From the NCBI GenBank assembly GCA_029247205.1, contig JAQWLT010000009.1, forward strand, positions 1 to 64,000: a DNA stretch of 64,000 bases. Reading direction: 5' to 3'. This document shows positions 35,489 to 44,203 of this stretch, in pieces. Source of the stretch: Phycisphaerales bacterium. GTDB taxonomy: Bacteria > Planctomycetota > Phycisphaerae > Phycisphaerales > SM1A02. The translations under genes were made by a program, and so were the position numbers. The notes under the pieces are model-generated. The model worked only from the letters and a program-made list of their open reading frames with translations, did not search any database and was not told the origin of the DNA. The first letter of the stretch is position 1; every line of letters begins with the position of its first letter.

Positions 35489-37693
35489 ATGCTACGCATC
35501 GGCTTAGCGTCAACATTGGCAGTATCGATGGTCGGGCTCGCATCTGCTCATACTGACGATCCGAAAGTAAACGATCGCTTTGGTCCCTACCAAGGCTCAG
35601 GTTGGCAACGAAGTACCGACCAGCCACTCCGCGGGCTCTATGACTCGTTTGGCGACATCACGCTTGAATCTTGGCTCACCCTCGACGACCTCGGCGGCGC
35701 GGAGACCGGCAATGACTGCTGGGGCTATGTGTCACCATCAGGCAAGGAATACGCCATCATCGGCGACTCCAACGGCACCAGTTTCGTGGACATCACCAAC
35801 CCCGCAGCACCGATCATCGTCGAGAAGATCACCGGACCAGGAAGCCTGTGGCGAGACGTCAAGACTTATGGCACCCATGCCTACATAGTCAGCGAAGGCG
35901 GCAGCGGCATTCAGGTTGTCGACATGGTCAATATCGATCTCGGCATCGTCACGCTCGTGAACACGGTGGACACCGGCGGTACGAGCGCTACACACAATGT
36001 CGCAATCAATACAGAAAGTGGCTACCTCTATCGAGTCGGTGGTGGCGACAACGGGCTCCGAATCTATGACCTCAATGCAAGCCCAACCAACCCGCCCTAT
36101 GTCGGGGCGTGGACCTCGAAATATGTGCACGATGTACAGATCGTCACGTACCCAGCAGGCTCGCCCTACGCCGGACGCGAAGTCGCATTCTGCTGCAGCG
36201 GATTCAATGGTGGCTTTAACGAGACCGGACTCTCTATCGTCGATGTGACGAATAAGAGCAATATCTTCATCATTGGTGAGGTACAACACTCCAACAACAA
36301 CTACTCCCACCAGGGATGGCTCACCGAGGACTACCAGTACTTCTATCTCAATGACGAACTTGATGAGCAGAACACTGGCTCGCTAACGACCACTCGAATT
36401 CTGGATGTCAGCAACATCGCCAATCCGATTCAGGTTGGCACATGCACTTCCGGATCAACATCGATCGACCACAATCTCTACATCAAGGGCGACACGATGT
36501 ATCAGGCCAACTATCGCAGTGGCCTGCGTATCTTCGACATCAGCGATCGGCTGAACCCCTCCCAAATTGCATGGTTCGACACATACCCAGGCAGCGAGTC
36601 AGCAAGTTTCAATGGCATCTGGAGCAGTTACCCATACTTCCCAAGCGGAACGATCATTGGCTCTGATCTTGAGCGAGGGCTCTTCGTCTGGTCCATGGAG
36701 GCACCATCGGTCGCAGTCACGCTGCTCGACCCACTTCCTGAACTACTCAATCCTGCAGGCGGCGACTCATTTCGAATTGAAGCCACCCTCATTCCAGATG
36801 CTGAAATCGACTTCACTGAAACCGTCCTACGATGGGACGATGGCAATGGATGGCAAGAAGCATTGATGACCGTCGATACACCCGGAAACCCGGTTGTACT
36901 CCGAGCTACGTTTGGACTCACCGAGTGCGGCAATTCCGTTGAATTCGAAGCCAAAGTGACCGCCGTCGATGGTTTCTCGCTTACCCCCATCAGTGGCACC
37001 TTGCTTTCCGCCAATGAAGTGCTGACGGCGTTCAATGACAACTGCGAAAGCAACACGGGCTGGTCAGTCGAAAATGACTGCACCGATGGACAATGGGATC
37101 GTGGAACACCCGCCGGAACCTGTGATCGCGGCGATCCGTGCACTGACGGCGATGGAAGTGGCCAGTGCTGGCTCACCGACAATGTCACAGGCAATAGCGA
37201 TGTGGATGGTGGACACACCACGCTCATTTCGCCAGTGCTCGATGCAAGCGACAGCAATGCAATACTGCAATACACACGCTGGTACTCCAATAACAATGGC
37301 GGCGCCCCCAATGCGGATGTGTTCATTATTCGAGTATCAGATGATGCTGGTGCGACTTGGACCACCCTCGAAGAAATTGGACCAAGCGGCCCGGAAGCTG
37401 GCGGTGGCTGGTTTACCGTGCAATTCGATATCGCATCGATCGCCGGAATCGAACCAAACAACCAATTGCGATTGTCCTTTGACGCGAGCGACCTTGCCGA
37501 TGGCTCGGTAATCGAAGCGGGCGTTGATGGCATCGTCATCACGTCGATTGACTGCGAGGAATGCACTGGCGATCTTGATGGCAATGGTGTCGTAGACGTC
37601 GAAGACATCCTGCTCGTCATTGCTGGCTTCGGCGACGACTACACCGTCGACGATATCTTGATTGTCTTGGCAGCATTTGGAAACAGTTGCTGA
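35489..37693 (+). CDS. LVIVD-repeat 'choice-of-anchor B' protein with dockerin-like C-terminus
   Basis: 734 residues. Signal peptide (LASTLAVSMVGLASAH). The first 400 residues carry LVIVD-type propeller repeats (YAIIGDSNGTSFVDITNPAAP, TYGTHAYIVSEGGSGIQVVDM, GYLYRVGGGDNGLRIYDLN, LSIVDVTNKSNIFIIGEV), the signature of choice-of-anchor B proteins. A middle beta-rich part follows, then a jelly-roll-like stretch (WDRGTPAGTCDRGDPCTDGDGSGQCWLT, quoted in two parts in homologues; ILQYTRWYSNNNGGAPNADVF) and a dockerin-like end (GDLDGNGVVDVEDILLVIAGFG, then VDDILIVLAAFGNSC). The start at 35489 has GAGGAG 8 nt upstream. Surface-exposed, ligand unknown; lies 79 bp after the peroxidase gene. Confidence 0.87.
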   Translation: MLRIGLASTLAVSMVGLASAHTDDPKVNDRFGPYQGSGWQRSTDQPLRGLYDSFGDITLESWLTLDDLGGAETGNDCWGYVSPSGKEYAIIGDSNGTSFVDITNPAAPIIVEKITGPGSLWRDVKTYGTHAYIVSEGGSGIQVVDMVNIDLGIVTLVNTVDTGGTSATHNVAINTESGYLYRVGGGDNGLRIYDLNASPTNPPYVGAWTSKYVHDVQIVTYPAGSPYAGREVAFCCSGFNGGFNETGLSIVDVTNKSNIFIIGEVQHSNNNYSHQGWLTEDYQYFYLNDELDEQNTGSLTTTRILDVSNIANPIQVGTCTSGSTSIDHNLYIKGDTMYQANYRSGLRIFDISDRLNPSQIAWFDTYPGSESASFNGIWSSYPYFPSGTIIGSDLERGLFVWSMEAPSVAVTLLDPLPELLNPAGGDSFRIEATLIPDAEIDFTETVLRWDDGNGWQEALMTVDTPGNPVVLRATFGLTECGNSVEFEAKVTAVDGFSLTPISGTLLSANEVLTAFNDNCESNTGWSVENDCTDGQWDRGTPAGTCDRGDPCTDGDGSGQCWLTDNVTGNSDVDGGHTTLISPVLDASDSNAILQYTRWYSNNNGGAPNADVFIIRVSDDAGATWTTLEEIGPSGPEAGGGWFTVQFDIASIAGIEPNNQLRLSFDASDLADGSVIEAGVDGIVITSIDCEECTGDLDGNGVVDVEDILLVIAGFGDDYTVDDILIVLAAFGNSC

Positions 37694-37715
37694 TCCGCTA
37701 CAGCCTCTAAAGCCC

Positions 37716-37721
37716 TATCCT
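37716..37721 (+). promoter_or_regulatory. -10-like TATCCT, leaderless start of the DCC-LMF gene
   Basis: TATCCT ends 7 nt before the ATG at 37729, the same hexamer and spacing as before the NHL and ubiD genes. Confidence 0.5.
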
Positions 37722-37728
37722 GCTCACC

Positions 37729-39669
37729 ATGAGCGGCTGTGGATCGTGTACGTCATGTGGTTCAAAGTGCCAAGGTGGCCCGCCGACTGCTGCGCTTCCA
37801 ACTGATACGCCCCTGCTGGTTTGGGATGGTGACTGCACATTCTGTAGAAGATGGGCCAAACGCCTTCATGCTGTCGCAGGTGACCGTATTGGCTTTGCAC
37901 CCCTACAGGAAGCAGCCCACCACTATCCACACATCTCACAACATGCATTCGAGACGGCGATCCATCTTATTGAGCCCGATGGCACATACACATCCGGTGC
38001 TGAAGCCTTGTTTGCCACGATGGAACGCCTTGGGCTCAGAACTTGGCCCGCGAAGCTCTACCGCACGCTGGCACCCTTTCGAGCGATCTCTGATATGGCC
38101 TATCACTTCACCGCACGGCACCGAAGGGCTGCGGATGTTGCTTGCCGACTATCACTGGGCCGGGTTGAAGTGCCCAGTACGCTGCTTCTGACACGGCGAG
38201 TCTTTCTGCGACTGCTCGGACTGATCTATCTGATTGCGTTTCTGTCCTTCGGAAATCAAGCGATGGGGCTCATTGGCTCACAGGGATTACGACCTGCCGA
38301 TGTCCTCATGAAGCAAGTCGCTGACAGTTCGACCTCTTGGTGGAACTTTCCAACGCTGCAGTGGCTCGGTGGAGACACCGTGCTCTGGACAACATGGGTC
38401 ATTGGCGCAGTGGCGTCGTGCTTACTCATGCTTGGAATTGTTCCGCTCTTCTCATCGCTTGTGTGCTGGGCGATGTACCTCTCGCTCGTCACCGTCGGCA
38501 CAGTCTTCCTGCAGTACCAATGGGACAATCTTCTACTCGAATGCGGACTGCTCGCAATTCTCTGGGCTCCGCTCACATGGCGACTCAATAGCCAACACGC
38601 AAGGCGACCATCTCGACTCGTCCACTGGCTGCTTGTCCTGCTGCTTGCGAGGCTCGTATTCTTTGGTGGGCTCGCAAAGCTGCAAAGCGGTGACCCCACT
38701 TGGGCAGACTGTACCGCACTCTCCTACTACTTTTGGACACAACCTCTTCCATGGTGGCCTGCGTGGATCGCTGCCTCCCTTCCCGTGTGGATCCTGAAAC
38801 TCGCGTGTGCAGGCCTATTCATCATTGAGTTGGGGGCGCCCCTCCTACTCTTCTTACCCCGCGTGCCACGCACAATTGGCGCGATACTCATCGCGGGGCT
38901 CATGCTTGGTATTGCTGCCACGGGGAACTACGGCTTCTTTAACTGGCTTGCCATCGTCTTATGCCTGTGCATGCTCGATGATGCGGTGCTTTTAATGCTT
39001 TGGCCACGAGCGGCGAGAGGCCGCATCGCAGTTGGCTTACGGCCTGCTTCCGGCCCGCTTGTACGCTGGGGGCGACGAGGCGTCTCCGCTGTGTTACTTC
39101 TGCTTGTGCTGGTTTCCATTCGGGAACAAATAACCGTCAGTCGAATCGGCCAACCCATTGCCAGCCTTCAACGAGCGGTGCAGGGGTGGCGACCGGTCGG
39201 ACACTACGGCCTATTTGCAACGATGACCAAGACACGCCCCGAGATCAACATCGAGTGGCGAGATGCTGAGGGCACATGGCATCCCGTGCGATTTCGCTGG
39301 AAACCTGGCCCGCTTCATCGCGTTGGCGGATTTTGCCAACCTGGTATGCCGCGACTTGACTGGCAATTATGGTTCGATGCGTTGACCTATGAAGCGGCAT
39401 TTAATCAAGGTGGGCTCAGGTCAGGACAATTTAATCTTCGTATTACCAATCGCGTCGTGCTTCCGATGTTGCTGCGACAATTAATGGTGCTCGATCCACC
39501 TGTTGTTGCGCTCTTGGAAGAGCCGCCATCATCGACGCCAACTTCACTTCGTTGGCATCTTGATCAATACCGATTCACAACGACAGCGGAGCGAGCCGAG
39601 AGCGGCGACTGGTGGTCAAAGACGCGACTATTCAGTTCGTCTCCGCTGGTGTTGCAGGCCGCACCCTGA
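37729..39669 (+). CDS. DCC thiol-redox domain fused to lipase maturation factor-like membrane protein
   Basis: 646 residues. A Cys-rich leader (five Cys in the first 14 residues) precedes a DCC/DUF393 domain (LLVWDGDCTFCRRWAKRL, residues about 28-150) whose DGDCTFC carries the CxxC-like redox site. From about residue 155 it becomes a lipase maturation factor-like protein with several membrane segments (LGLIYLIAFLSFGNQAMGLIGSQGL, YLSLVTVGTVFLQYQWDNLLLECGLLAILWAPL, LLLARLVFFGGLAKLQSGDPTW) and a C-terminal soluble part with PRLDWQLWFDAL. LMFs assist folding of secreted lipases; the fusion suggests thiol redox is part of it. Its 3' end overlaps the convergent YcjF-like gene by 38 bp. Confidence 0.88.
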   Translation: MSGCGSCTSCGSKCQGGPPTAALPTDTPLLVWDGDCTFCRRWAKRLHAVAGDRIGFAPLQEAAHHYPHISQHAFETAIHLIEPDGTYTSGAEALFATMERLGLRTWPAKLYRTLAPFRAISDMAYHFTARHRRAADVACRLSLGRVEVPSTLLLTRRVFLRLLGLIYLIAFLSFGNQAMGLIGSQGLRPADVLMKQVADSSTSWWNFPTLQWLGGDTVLWTTWVIGAVASCLLMLGIVPLFSSLVCWAMYLSLVTVGTVFLQYQWDNLLLECGLLAILWAPLTWRLNSQHARRPSRLVHWLLVLLLARLVFFGGLAKLQSGDPTWADCTALSYYFWTQPLPWWPAWIAASLPVWILKLACAGLFIIELGAPLLLFLPRVPRTIGAILIAGLMLGIAATGNYGFFNWLAIVLCLCMLDDAVLLMLWPRAARGRIAVGLRPASGPLVRWGRRGVSAVLLLLVLVSIREQITVSRIGQPIASLQRAVQGWRPVGHYGLFATMTKTRPEINIEWRDAEGTWHPVRFRWKPGPLHRVGGFCQPGMPRLDWQLWFDALTYEAAFNQGGLRSGQFNLRITNRVVLPMLLRQLMVLDPPVVALLEEPPSSTPTSLRWHLDQYRFTTTAERAESGDWWSKTRLFSSSPLVLQAAP

Positions 39670-40531
39670 ACACGCGCGCGGCCCGCTCAACCGTTTGTCG
39701 CACACGCAATGCGACCTCATCCGCAGCAGAAGATGCAGCAAATCCTGCCACGCTTCGCTTGGCAAGCGGCATGGGCCTACACACTTGTTGTGTCCAAAGA
39801 CCAAGTCGCGCCGTGAGCGTCGCAGCAATGAGACCTTGCCCACCTGCTGCAGCAACAGCGCCGATGCGAGTGGACACGACGTCGGCGGCGTGCTGCGAAA
39901 GATCGACCGCCACAGCATGCAGAAGGACCATCCGAAGCAAACGAATTGTCCCGATCATTCCAGGTCGGCCGCCATATGCGGCCGCGATACGACGCATCAA
40001 CCGTATGTTTCGCCACGTGCATAACATGGCATCAAGCAGGGCGATGCCAGAAATCGTCACGAGCAACCCGGTCTTCGCTGCCTCTCGGCGAATCTCAGTA
40101 TCAACCGTGCCATCAATGGTGTTGAGAAATGCACTGAGCTTCGTCCGAGCCAATTCCTGATCTCCACGCTGCACAGCTTCATGCCACGCGGCAAGTGGTG
40201 TGTTGTACCGTGACTCATGCGGTAGACGATGAGACCATCGAATGAGTACACGTCGCCCAGCATTTGAGGTGTCTTCGCAAGCAAGTACTGCTCGCACACG
40301 TTCGACTCGCCGAACGGCAAGCCAACCACGGAGTTCACGTCCGATCAACCATGCAACGGCCGCAGCAACGGCCGCGGCAGAAACACCGACAATCCACGCC
40401 CACACAGAGCCAAGTGCAGCCACTCGCTGAACTTCGAGAATTACTTCGGCAATCAACACAACGGCTACCAATGCGGTAATCGCGCCACCAAGCAGCCATA
40501 TGGGGTGTGGAATTCGATGACTTTGGACCAT
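39632..40531 (-). CDS. YcjF/DUF697-type membrane protein
   Basis: 299 residues. Two N-terminal membrane helices (IWLLGGAITALVAVVLIAEVI and VWAWIVGVSAAAVAAAVAWLI) are followed by a soluble helical region and a C-terminal block LLVTISGIALLDAMLCTWRNIRLMRRIAAAYGGRPG, GTIRLLRMVLLHAVAVDLSQHAADVV, TARLGLWTQQVCRPMPL. This order and the 'WRNIRLMRRIAAAYGGRPG' and 'TARLGL...CRPMP' signatures match the UPF0283/YcjF family (DUF697). E. coli YcjF is usually next to the GTPase YcjX; no YcjX is adjacent here. Function unresolved. Overlaps the tail of the DCC-LMF gene. Confidence 0.87.
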   Translation of the reverse strand: MVQSHRIPHPIWLLGGAITALVAVVLIAEVILEVQRVAALGSVWAWIVGVSAAAVAAAVAWLIGRELRGWLAVRRVERVRAVLACEDTSNAGRRVLIRWSHRLPHESRYNTPLAAWHEAVQRGDQELARTKLSAFLNTIDGTVDTEIRREAAKTGLLVTISGIALLDAMLCTWRNIRLMRRIAAAYGGRPGMIGTIRLLRMVLLHAVAVDLSQHAADVVSTRIGAVAAAGGQGLIAATLTARLGLWTQQVCRPMPLAKRSVAGFAASSAADEVALRVRQTVERAARVFRVRPATPAETN

Positions 40532-40738
40532 AAATGCTGGCTTCCATGTCTTCTACGGGACAGTATTGATTGGGAAAGAACCCTTGGAGATTACGCAAAC
40601 CAACCCCTTTCTGTTCACTGAAAGGAATTCTGCAAGATTTCCTGTTCTCGGACACACCCAATGCCGACTTTGTGCGTAGATGGGTGTGAAAGGGCAGTGA
40701 ATGCCCGCACTCCTCTCTTCCTTGTACTGAGCAAAACC

Positions 40739-40954
40739 ATGAAGACTCGAACACCTCACGACTGGACCTGGGATGCTTGGCGAACACGCCTCAGCCGCCT
40801 ACTCGGTCGGACGGAGTATCGATATGACCTCTCCCGTGGTGAAATCCTGCTCGCCACCGGTACCGCTTCCAATGATCTCAAAGAATTGTGGAATTACGGC
40901 TGGACCCCAGGCGAAGCAGCACATGCAATCACGGAGACGCTTGGACTCCGCTAA
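40739..40954 (+). CDS. Small hypothetical protein
   Basis: 71 residues from the ATG at 40739: a Trp-rich N-terminus (HDWTWDAWRTRLSRLLGRTEYRYDL) and a helical C-terminus (ASNDLKELWNYGWTPGEAAHAITETLGL) ending in a UBA- or helix-turn-helix-like Gly-Trp-Thr-Pro-Gly-Glu-Ala-Ala pattern. The composition and regular helix pattern favour a real gene, and a 10-bp stem hairpin 64 bp downstream would terminate it. A start at 40661 would add 26 unlikely residues. No family recognised. Confidence 0.55.
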   Translation: MKTRTPHDWTWDAWRTRLSRLLGRTEYRYDLSRGEILLATGTASNDLKELWNYGWTPGEAAHAITETLGLR

Positions 40955-41017
40955 GAGCGATACTTCAAGCCCCTCAACTGCTCATGCAGTATGGGTTCTC
41001 ACTTGACTGAGCCATAT

Positions 41018-41042
41018 TGGCTTCTGGAGGTGCCAGAAGCCA
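41018..41042. terminator. 10-bp perfect hairpin, probable terminator
   Basis: TGGCTTCTGG (41018-41027) and CCAGAAGCCA (41033-41042) pair over the 5-nt loop AGGTG, after the small 40.7-kb gene. There is no U-run, so it could also be a structured leader element of the following gene. Confidence 0.5.
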
Positions 41043-41183
41043 TACAAGCCATCACCCCCATGGCCCCCCAGCCAATACATCCCCCCTATTCACCACCCTC
41101 TGAACAATCAAAGGGCTGAATTCGCAGAACTCACTTCTTGCATCACCCATGGCAGCCTGTATCCTCGACAGGTGGAGAGAAGC

Positions 41184-41783
41184 ATGTGTCAGCCCCTGAG
41201 AATCCGGGTGTATATCACCGCTGTGGCCGTTGGGATACTTCCCAGCGTCGCCCTCGCTGGTGATCAGAGCGGCGACAGTGGCGACTATGAGCAGTCGATC
41301 TTTGACCTCACGGGCATTGAATACGCTGGAGGCACCCCAGTCAGCCATGGGTCTTTTTTTAAGGTCGCGCCAGATCGCCAGATTATGCGTCTTCGCTGGG
41401 AAAATGTCATTCTTGAGACCTACGCGCACAATGAAGGTACGCCCAACTGGGCCAGTGAGGCCTATTTCGGGATTTCGGCCTTTGACCTCGTGGGTGATGC
41501 CCTCGCCTGGCTCGAGCAGCCCTTTCCAGATAACCATGCCGGCGGGGTCTTCGGGCCGGTCAATGGCGAGGTGAGCCTTGAACTCGCGAATATCTTTACA
41601 GGCCCCAATGGCGATGTGTCTATGCTCACCGCATCAAGTTTCGTAGATGGCTCCGAACTGCCTGCTGGGCACTACCTTGGCGGCAGCCTGATCATTGACT
41701 ACATGGGCATCCCCTCCCCAGGCGGCCTAGCCCTGCTCTCCGCTGCTGCTTGGCGGACTCGGCGACGACGACGAATCGAGTAG
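41184..41783 (+). CDS. Secreted protein with PEP-CTERM-like sorting tail
   Basis: 199 residues. Signal peptide (ITAVAVGILPSVALAG). The C-terminus reads IPSPGGLALLSAAAWRTRRRRRIE: a P-x-P-G-like motif, a short hydrophobic helix and a run of Arg, the tripartite plan of PEP-CTERM/exosortase substrates ('IPAPG-(A/G)-x-A-L-L' type). The mature part (YEQSIFDLTGIEYAGGTPVSHG, GPVNGEVSLELANIFTGPNGDV) has no recognised domain. The ATG at 41184 has GGAG 6 nt upstream. It implies an exosortase elsewhere in the genome; none is in the window. It precedes the feo operon but is separated from it by the Fur-like site. Confidence 0.75.
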   Translation: MCQPLRIRVYITAVAVGILPSVALAGDQSGDSGDYEQSIFDLTGIEYAGGTPVSHGSFFKVAPDRQIMRLRWENVILETYAHNEGTPNWASEAYFGISAFDLVGDALAWLEQPFPDNHAGGVFGPVNGEVSLELANIFTGPNGDVSMLTASSFVDGSELPAGHYLGGSLIIDYMGIPSPGGLALLSAAAWRTRRRRRIE

Positions 41784-41835
41784 AGCAAACCTCTCAAAGA
41801 CCTTGAATCAATCAGTACCACGCGGTACGATTTCT

Positions 41836-41856
41836 TGCTGAGACTCAGTCTCAGCA
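41836..41856 (+). promoter_or_regulatory. Fur-box-like palindrome upstream of feoA
   Basis: Arms TGCTGAGACT (41836-41845) and AGTCTCAGCA (41847-41856) are perfect inverted repeats around a single C. The inner 7-1-7 unit, TGAGACT-C-AGTCTCA, has the spacing of a Fur site (TGATAAT-n-ATTATCA; many Fur sites read TGAGAAT-n-ATTCTCA) and differs from the latter at one symmetric position. It abuts the feoA Shine-Dalgarno (GGAG at 41857-41860). An iron-dependent repressor of the Fur or DtxR/MntR type is the natural reader. Confidence 0.75.
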
Positions 41857-41868
41857 GGAGTACCGCCC

Positions 41869-42087
41869 TTGAGCACAACCCTTGATTGCCTTTCCCCCGG
41901 CGTCACCGCCACGATTACCGTTACGTCGGGATCGGATGCGGATCTACTCCGCGCCATGGGTCTTCGTGAAGGGACAGATGTAACCGTCCGCCGCATTGGT
42001 GAGCCATGCATCGTTGAGTCTGGGAACACCCGGCTCGGACTCGCCCGCTGCGTCACGTCCAATGTCCACGTCACCCCACACGGGTGA
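41869..42087 (+). CDS. feoA: Ferrous iron transport protein A
   Basis: 72-residue SH3-like FeoA, starting at TTG with GGAG 8 nt upstream. LDCLSPGVTATITVTSGSDADLLRAMGLREGTDVTVRRIGEP and the closing 'TRLGLARCVTSNVHVTP' follow the family plan (G-x-x-x-x-V, L-x-x-M-G-L-x-x-G, ALxxxxAxxIxV), with the helix-capping motif changed to LARCVTSNV. FeoA is a cytoplasmic partner of FeoB. The FeoB start is 10 bp downstream, and the operon lies directly behind the palindromic operator. Confidence 0.9.
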   Translation: MSTTLDCLSPGVTATITVTSGSDADLLRAMGLREGTDVTVRRIGEPCIVESGNTRLGLARCVTSNVHVTPHG

Positions 42088-42097
42088 ACCCTGCGAC

Positions 42098-44014
42098 ATG
42101 ACGCCCGCAACCGACCACAACAAATTCTGTGGCAACTCCTCGCCGCAATTGGTTGCGATGATTGGCCAGCCCAACGTCGGAAAGACGTCGCTCTTCAACC
42201 AATTATGTGGACTGCGTGCTCGCACATCGAATATCCCTGGCACGACGGTTGATGCTCGCATCGGCCGCGCTGGCCACACGAGCATGATCGACTTGCCCGG
42301 AACATGGGCAATCAACTTAGATCAGCCAGAGGCTACGGTTGTCCGCAAGTGCCTCGCGGGCGATCTTCCCGAGACATTTCGGCCAGACGTCGTGCTCGTT
42401 GTATTGGATGCCTCAAATCTCCAGCGAGGACTACATATTGCAATCGAAGCGATGAGCTTTGGTCGGCCCTGTGTCGTCGCACTGAATATGGTCGATGTCG
42501 CGCAGCGGAGAGGATTCGAAGTCGATCCGCAGCGACTTTCTACATGGCTGGGCTGCGATGTCATTCCGACCTGTGGTCGGACAGGCCAGGGGATCCGCAA
42601 ACTCACAACAGCCATCGGCCGTGCCCGCGTATCCGTTGCCACCCTTCCAACGATTGACGATCCCGCTGCAAAGACCACCTGGGTAGATGGAGTCATTCGA
42701 GAGAGCATCCCCGCTGCCTCGTCAACTACTCATGATCGACTGGGCGATCGCCTGGACGTCGCATTCACGCACCCCATTCTTGGTGTGGCCGTCTTTCTGG
42801 CGGTCATGGCTGGGCTATTCTGGACCATCTTCGAGTTCGCGGGCGTGCCGATGGAACTCATTGAACTTATCTTTGGTCATGTAGGTGGCTGGCTGGCAGC
42901 AGTGCTGCCAGAAGGGGCGATCCGCGACTTGCTCGTTGATGGCATTGTTGGCGGTCTCGCTGGAACCGTCGTATTCCTTCCACAAATTCTCATGCTGTTC
43001 TTCCTGATCGCGCTGCTTGAAGACACCGGCTACCTCGCCCGCGCCGCCTTCGTCATGGATCGCCTTCTGCGACACTTTGGGTTGCCTGGCCAAGCGTTCG
43101 TTCCAATGCTCTCTGCCCATGCCTGCGCAATTCCCGCCATCATGTCAGCTCGACTCATACCCGACCGCCGCGACCGACTCGCAGTCATTCTGGTCGCGCC
43201 ATTCCTCTCGTGCTCTGCCCGGCTGCCCGTGTATGTGTTGCTCATCGGTGTGCTCTTTGCGGAGCAGCCTGCGATTGCTGGCCTCATCTTTGCTGCCTGC
43301 TATGCCTTTGGAATTGTGGCGGCACTTGGCAGCGCCTTGCTCGTTCGCAAAACGCTACTACGAGGTCGAACGAGACCGATGATGCTCGAACTCCCTGCCT
43401 ACCAATGGCCGTCGCTGAAGTCGGCCCTGCTGGTGTGCTGGGATCGCGGCTGGCTATTCATCCGAAAAGCCGGCACTGTTATTCTGGGGATGGTGATTGT
43501 GCTGTGGTGGTTGACGGCCTATCCAAAGCCGCCAGCTGATATGGCTCCGCCGCCTATAGACACGATCATCACCGAGTCGGCGGATGCAACCCCAATGAAT
43601 CCAATGGCATGGTCATTTGCTGGCCAAATCGGCCGCGGTGTTCAACCACTATTCGACCCGCTGGGCTGGGACTGGCAAGTGAGTGTGGGCGTCATGACAT
43701 CCTTTGCTGCCCGTGAGGTATTTGTATCCACCATGGCTGTCTTGGTCGCTGGTCATGACGATATGGATGACCCGGATGTGCTTCATCGCATCGAAACGGC
43801 AACAAACGACGACGGCACGCCCATGCTTGGCACGGCGTCTGCAGCCAGTCTGCTGGTGTTCTTTGTTCTCGCGATGCAGTGCCTACCAACCCTTGCAGTC
43901 ACTGCTCGAGAAGCAGGCGGCTGGAAGTGGGCCGTACTACAGTTTGCGTGGATGACAGCCGTGGCATGGCTGGCCGCCTGGATCACCTTCCAGAGTGTGA
44001 GCGGGTGGTCCTGA
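42098..44014 (+). CDS. feoB: Ferrous iron transport protein B
   Basis: 638-residue inner-membrane Fe(II) transporter with an N-terminal G domain: G1 GQPNVGKT (23-30, normally GNPNxGKT), G2 Thr in GTTVDAR, G3 DLPG (65-68), G4 NMVD. The membrane part has two Gate domains and conserved LLFFLIALLEDTGYLARAAFVMDRLLR, PMLSAHACAIPAIMSARLI and LSCSARLPVYVLLIG, with the iron-path Cys in SCSARLPVY. A second half has GWDWQVSVGVMTSFAAREVFVSTMAVL. It is somewhat shorter than E. coli FeoB because the inter-domain GDI spacer is compact. Start at 42098; an in-frame ATG at 42062 overlapping feoA cannot be excluded. Confidence 0.96.
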   Translation: MTPATDHNKFCGNSSPQLVAMIGQPNVGKTSLFNQLCGLRARTSNIPGTTVDARIGRAGHTSMIDLPGTWAINLDQPEATVVRKCLAGDLPETFRPDVVLVVLDASNLQRGLHIAIEAMSFGRPCVVALNMVDVAQRRGFEVDPQRLSTWLGCDVIPTCGRTGQGIRKLTTAIGRARVSVATLPTIDDPAAKTTWVDGVIRESIPAASSTTHDRLGDRLDVAFTHPILGVAVFLAVMAGLFWTIFEFAGVPMELIELIFGHVGGWLAAVLPEGAIRDLLVDGIVGGLAGTVVFLPQILMLFFLIALLEDTGYLARAAFVMDRLLRHFGLPGQAFVPMLSAHACAIPAIMSARLIPDRRDRLAVILVAPFLSCSARLPVYVLLIGVLFAEQPAIAGLIFAACYAFGIVAALGSALLVRKTLLRGRTRPMMLELPAYQWPSLKSALLVCWDRGWLFIRKAGTVILGMVIVLWWLTAYPKPPADMAPPPIDTIITESADATPMNPMAWSFAGQIGRGVQPLFDPLGWDWQVSVGVMTSFAAREVFVSTMAVLVAGHDDMDDPDVLHRIETATNDDGTPMLGTASAASLLVFFVLAMQCLPTLAVTAREAGGWKWAVLQFAWMTAVAWLAAWITFQSVSGWS

Positions 44015-44203
44015 ATGCCCTGGGGTGACTGGCAATTCTGGCTGGTGTCGTTGATCGCATTGGCAGCGACATGGTTTGTGCTCAAGCCTCTCCTGATCAG
44101 GCCATTTCTCCGCCGAGGCAGCAAGAAAAACATACGTCAAGCCCACTTGACGCACGAGGGTCGACAAATGAGCCGATCCCGGAGATCCTCTCGCCATGAG
44201 TGA
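44015..44203 (+). CDS. Small single-pass membrane protein in the feo operon
   Basis: 62 residues beginning at the base after the feoB stop codon. One membrane helix (WQFWLVSLIALAATWFVL, residues 6-23) is followed by a very basic tail (KPLLIRPFLRRGSKKN, MSRSRRSSRHE). It occupies the place of FeoC or of the small Cys-rich FeoB-associated membrane proteins (FeoB-associated CxC type), but contains no Cys at all, so it cannot bind iron through thiolates. It may serve as an FeoB accessory subunit. The end overlaps the next gene by 8 bp. Coding status is supported by exact adjacency and the operon context. Confidence 0.68.
   Translation: MPWGDWQFWLVSLIALAATWFVLKPLLIRPFLRRGSKKNIRQAHLTHEGRQMSRSRRSSRHE

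Noticed and set aside
41840-41856. Reading the feo palindrome as a terminator of the preceding gene.
   Set aside because: The arms leave too small a loop at the centre, there is no T-run, and the site touches the feoA ribosome-binding site.
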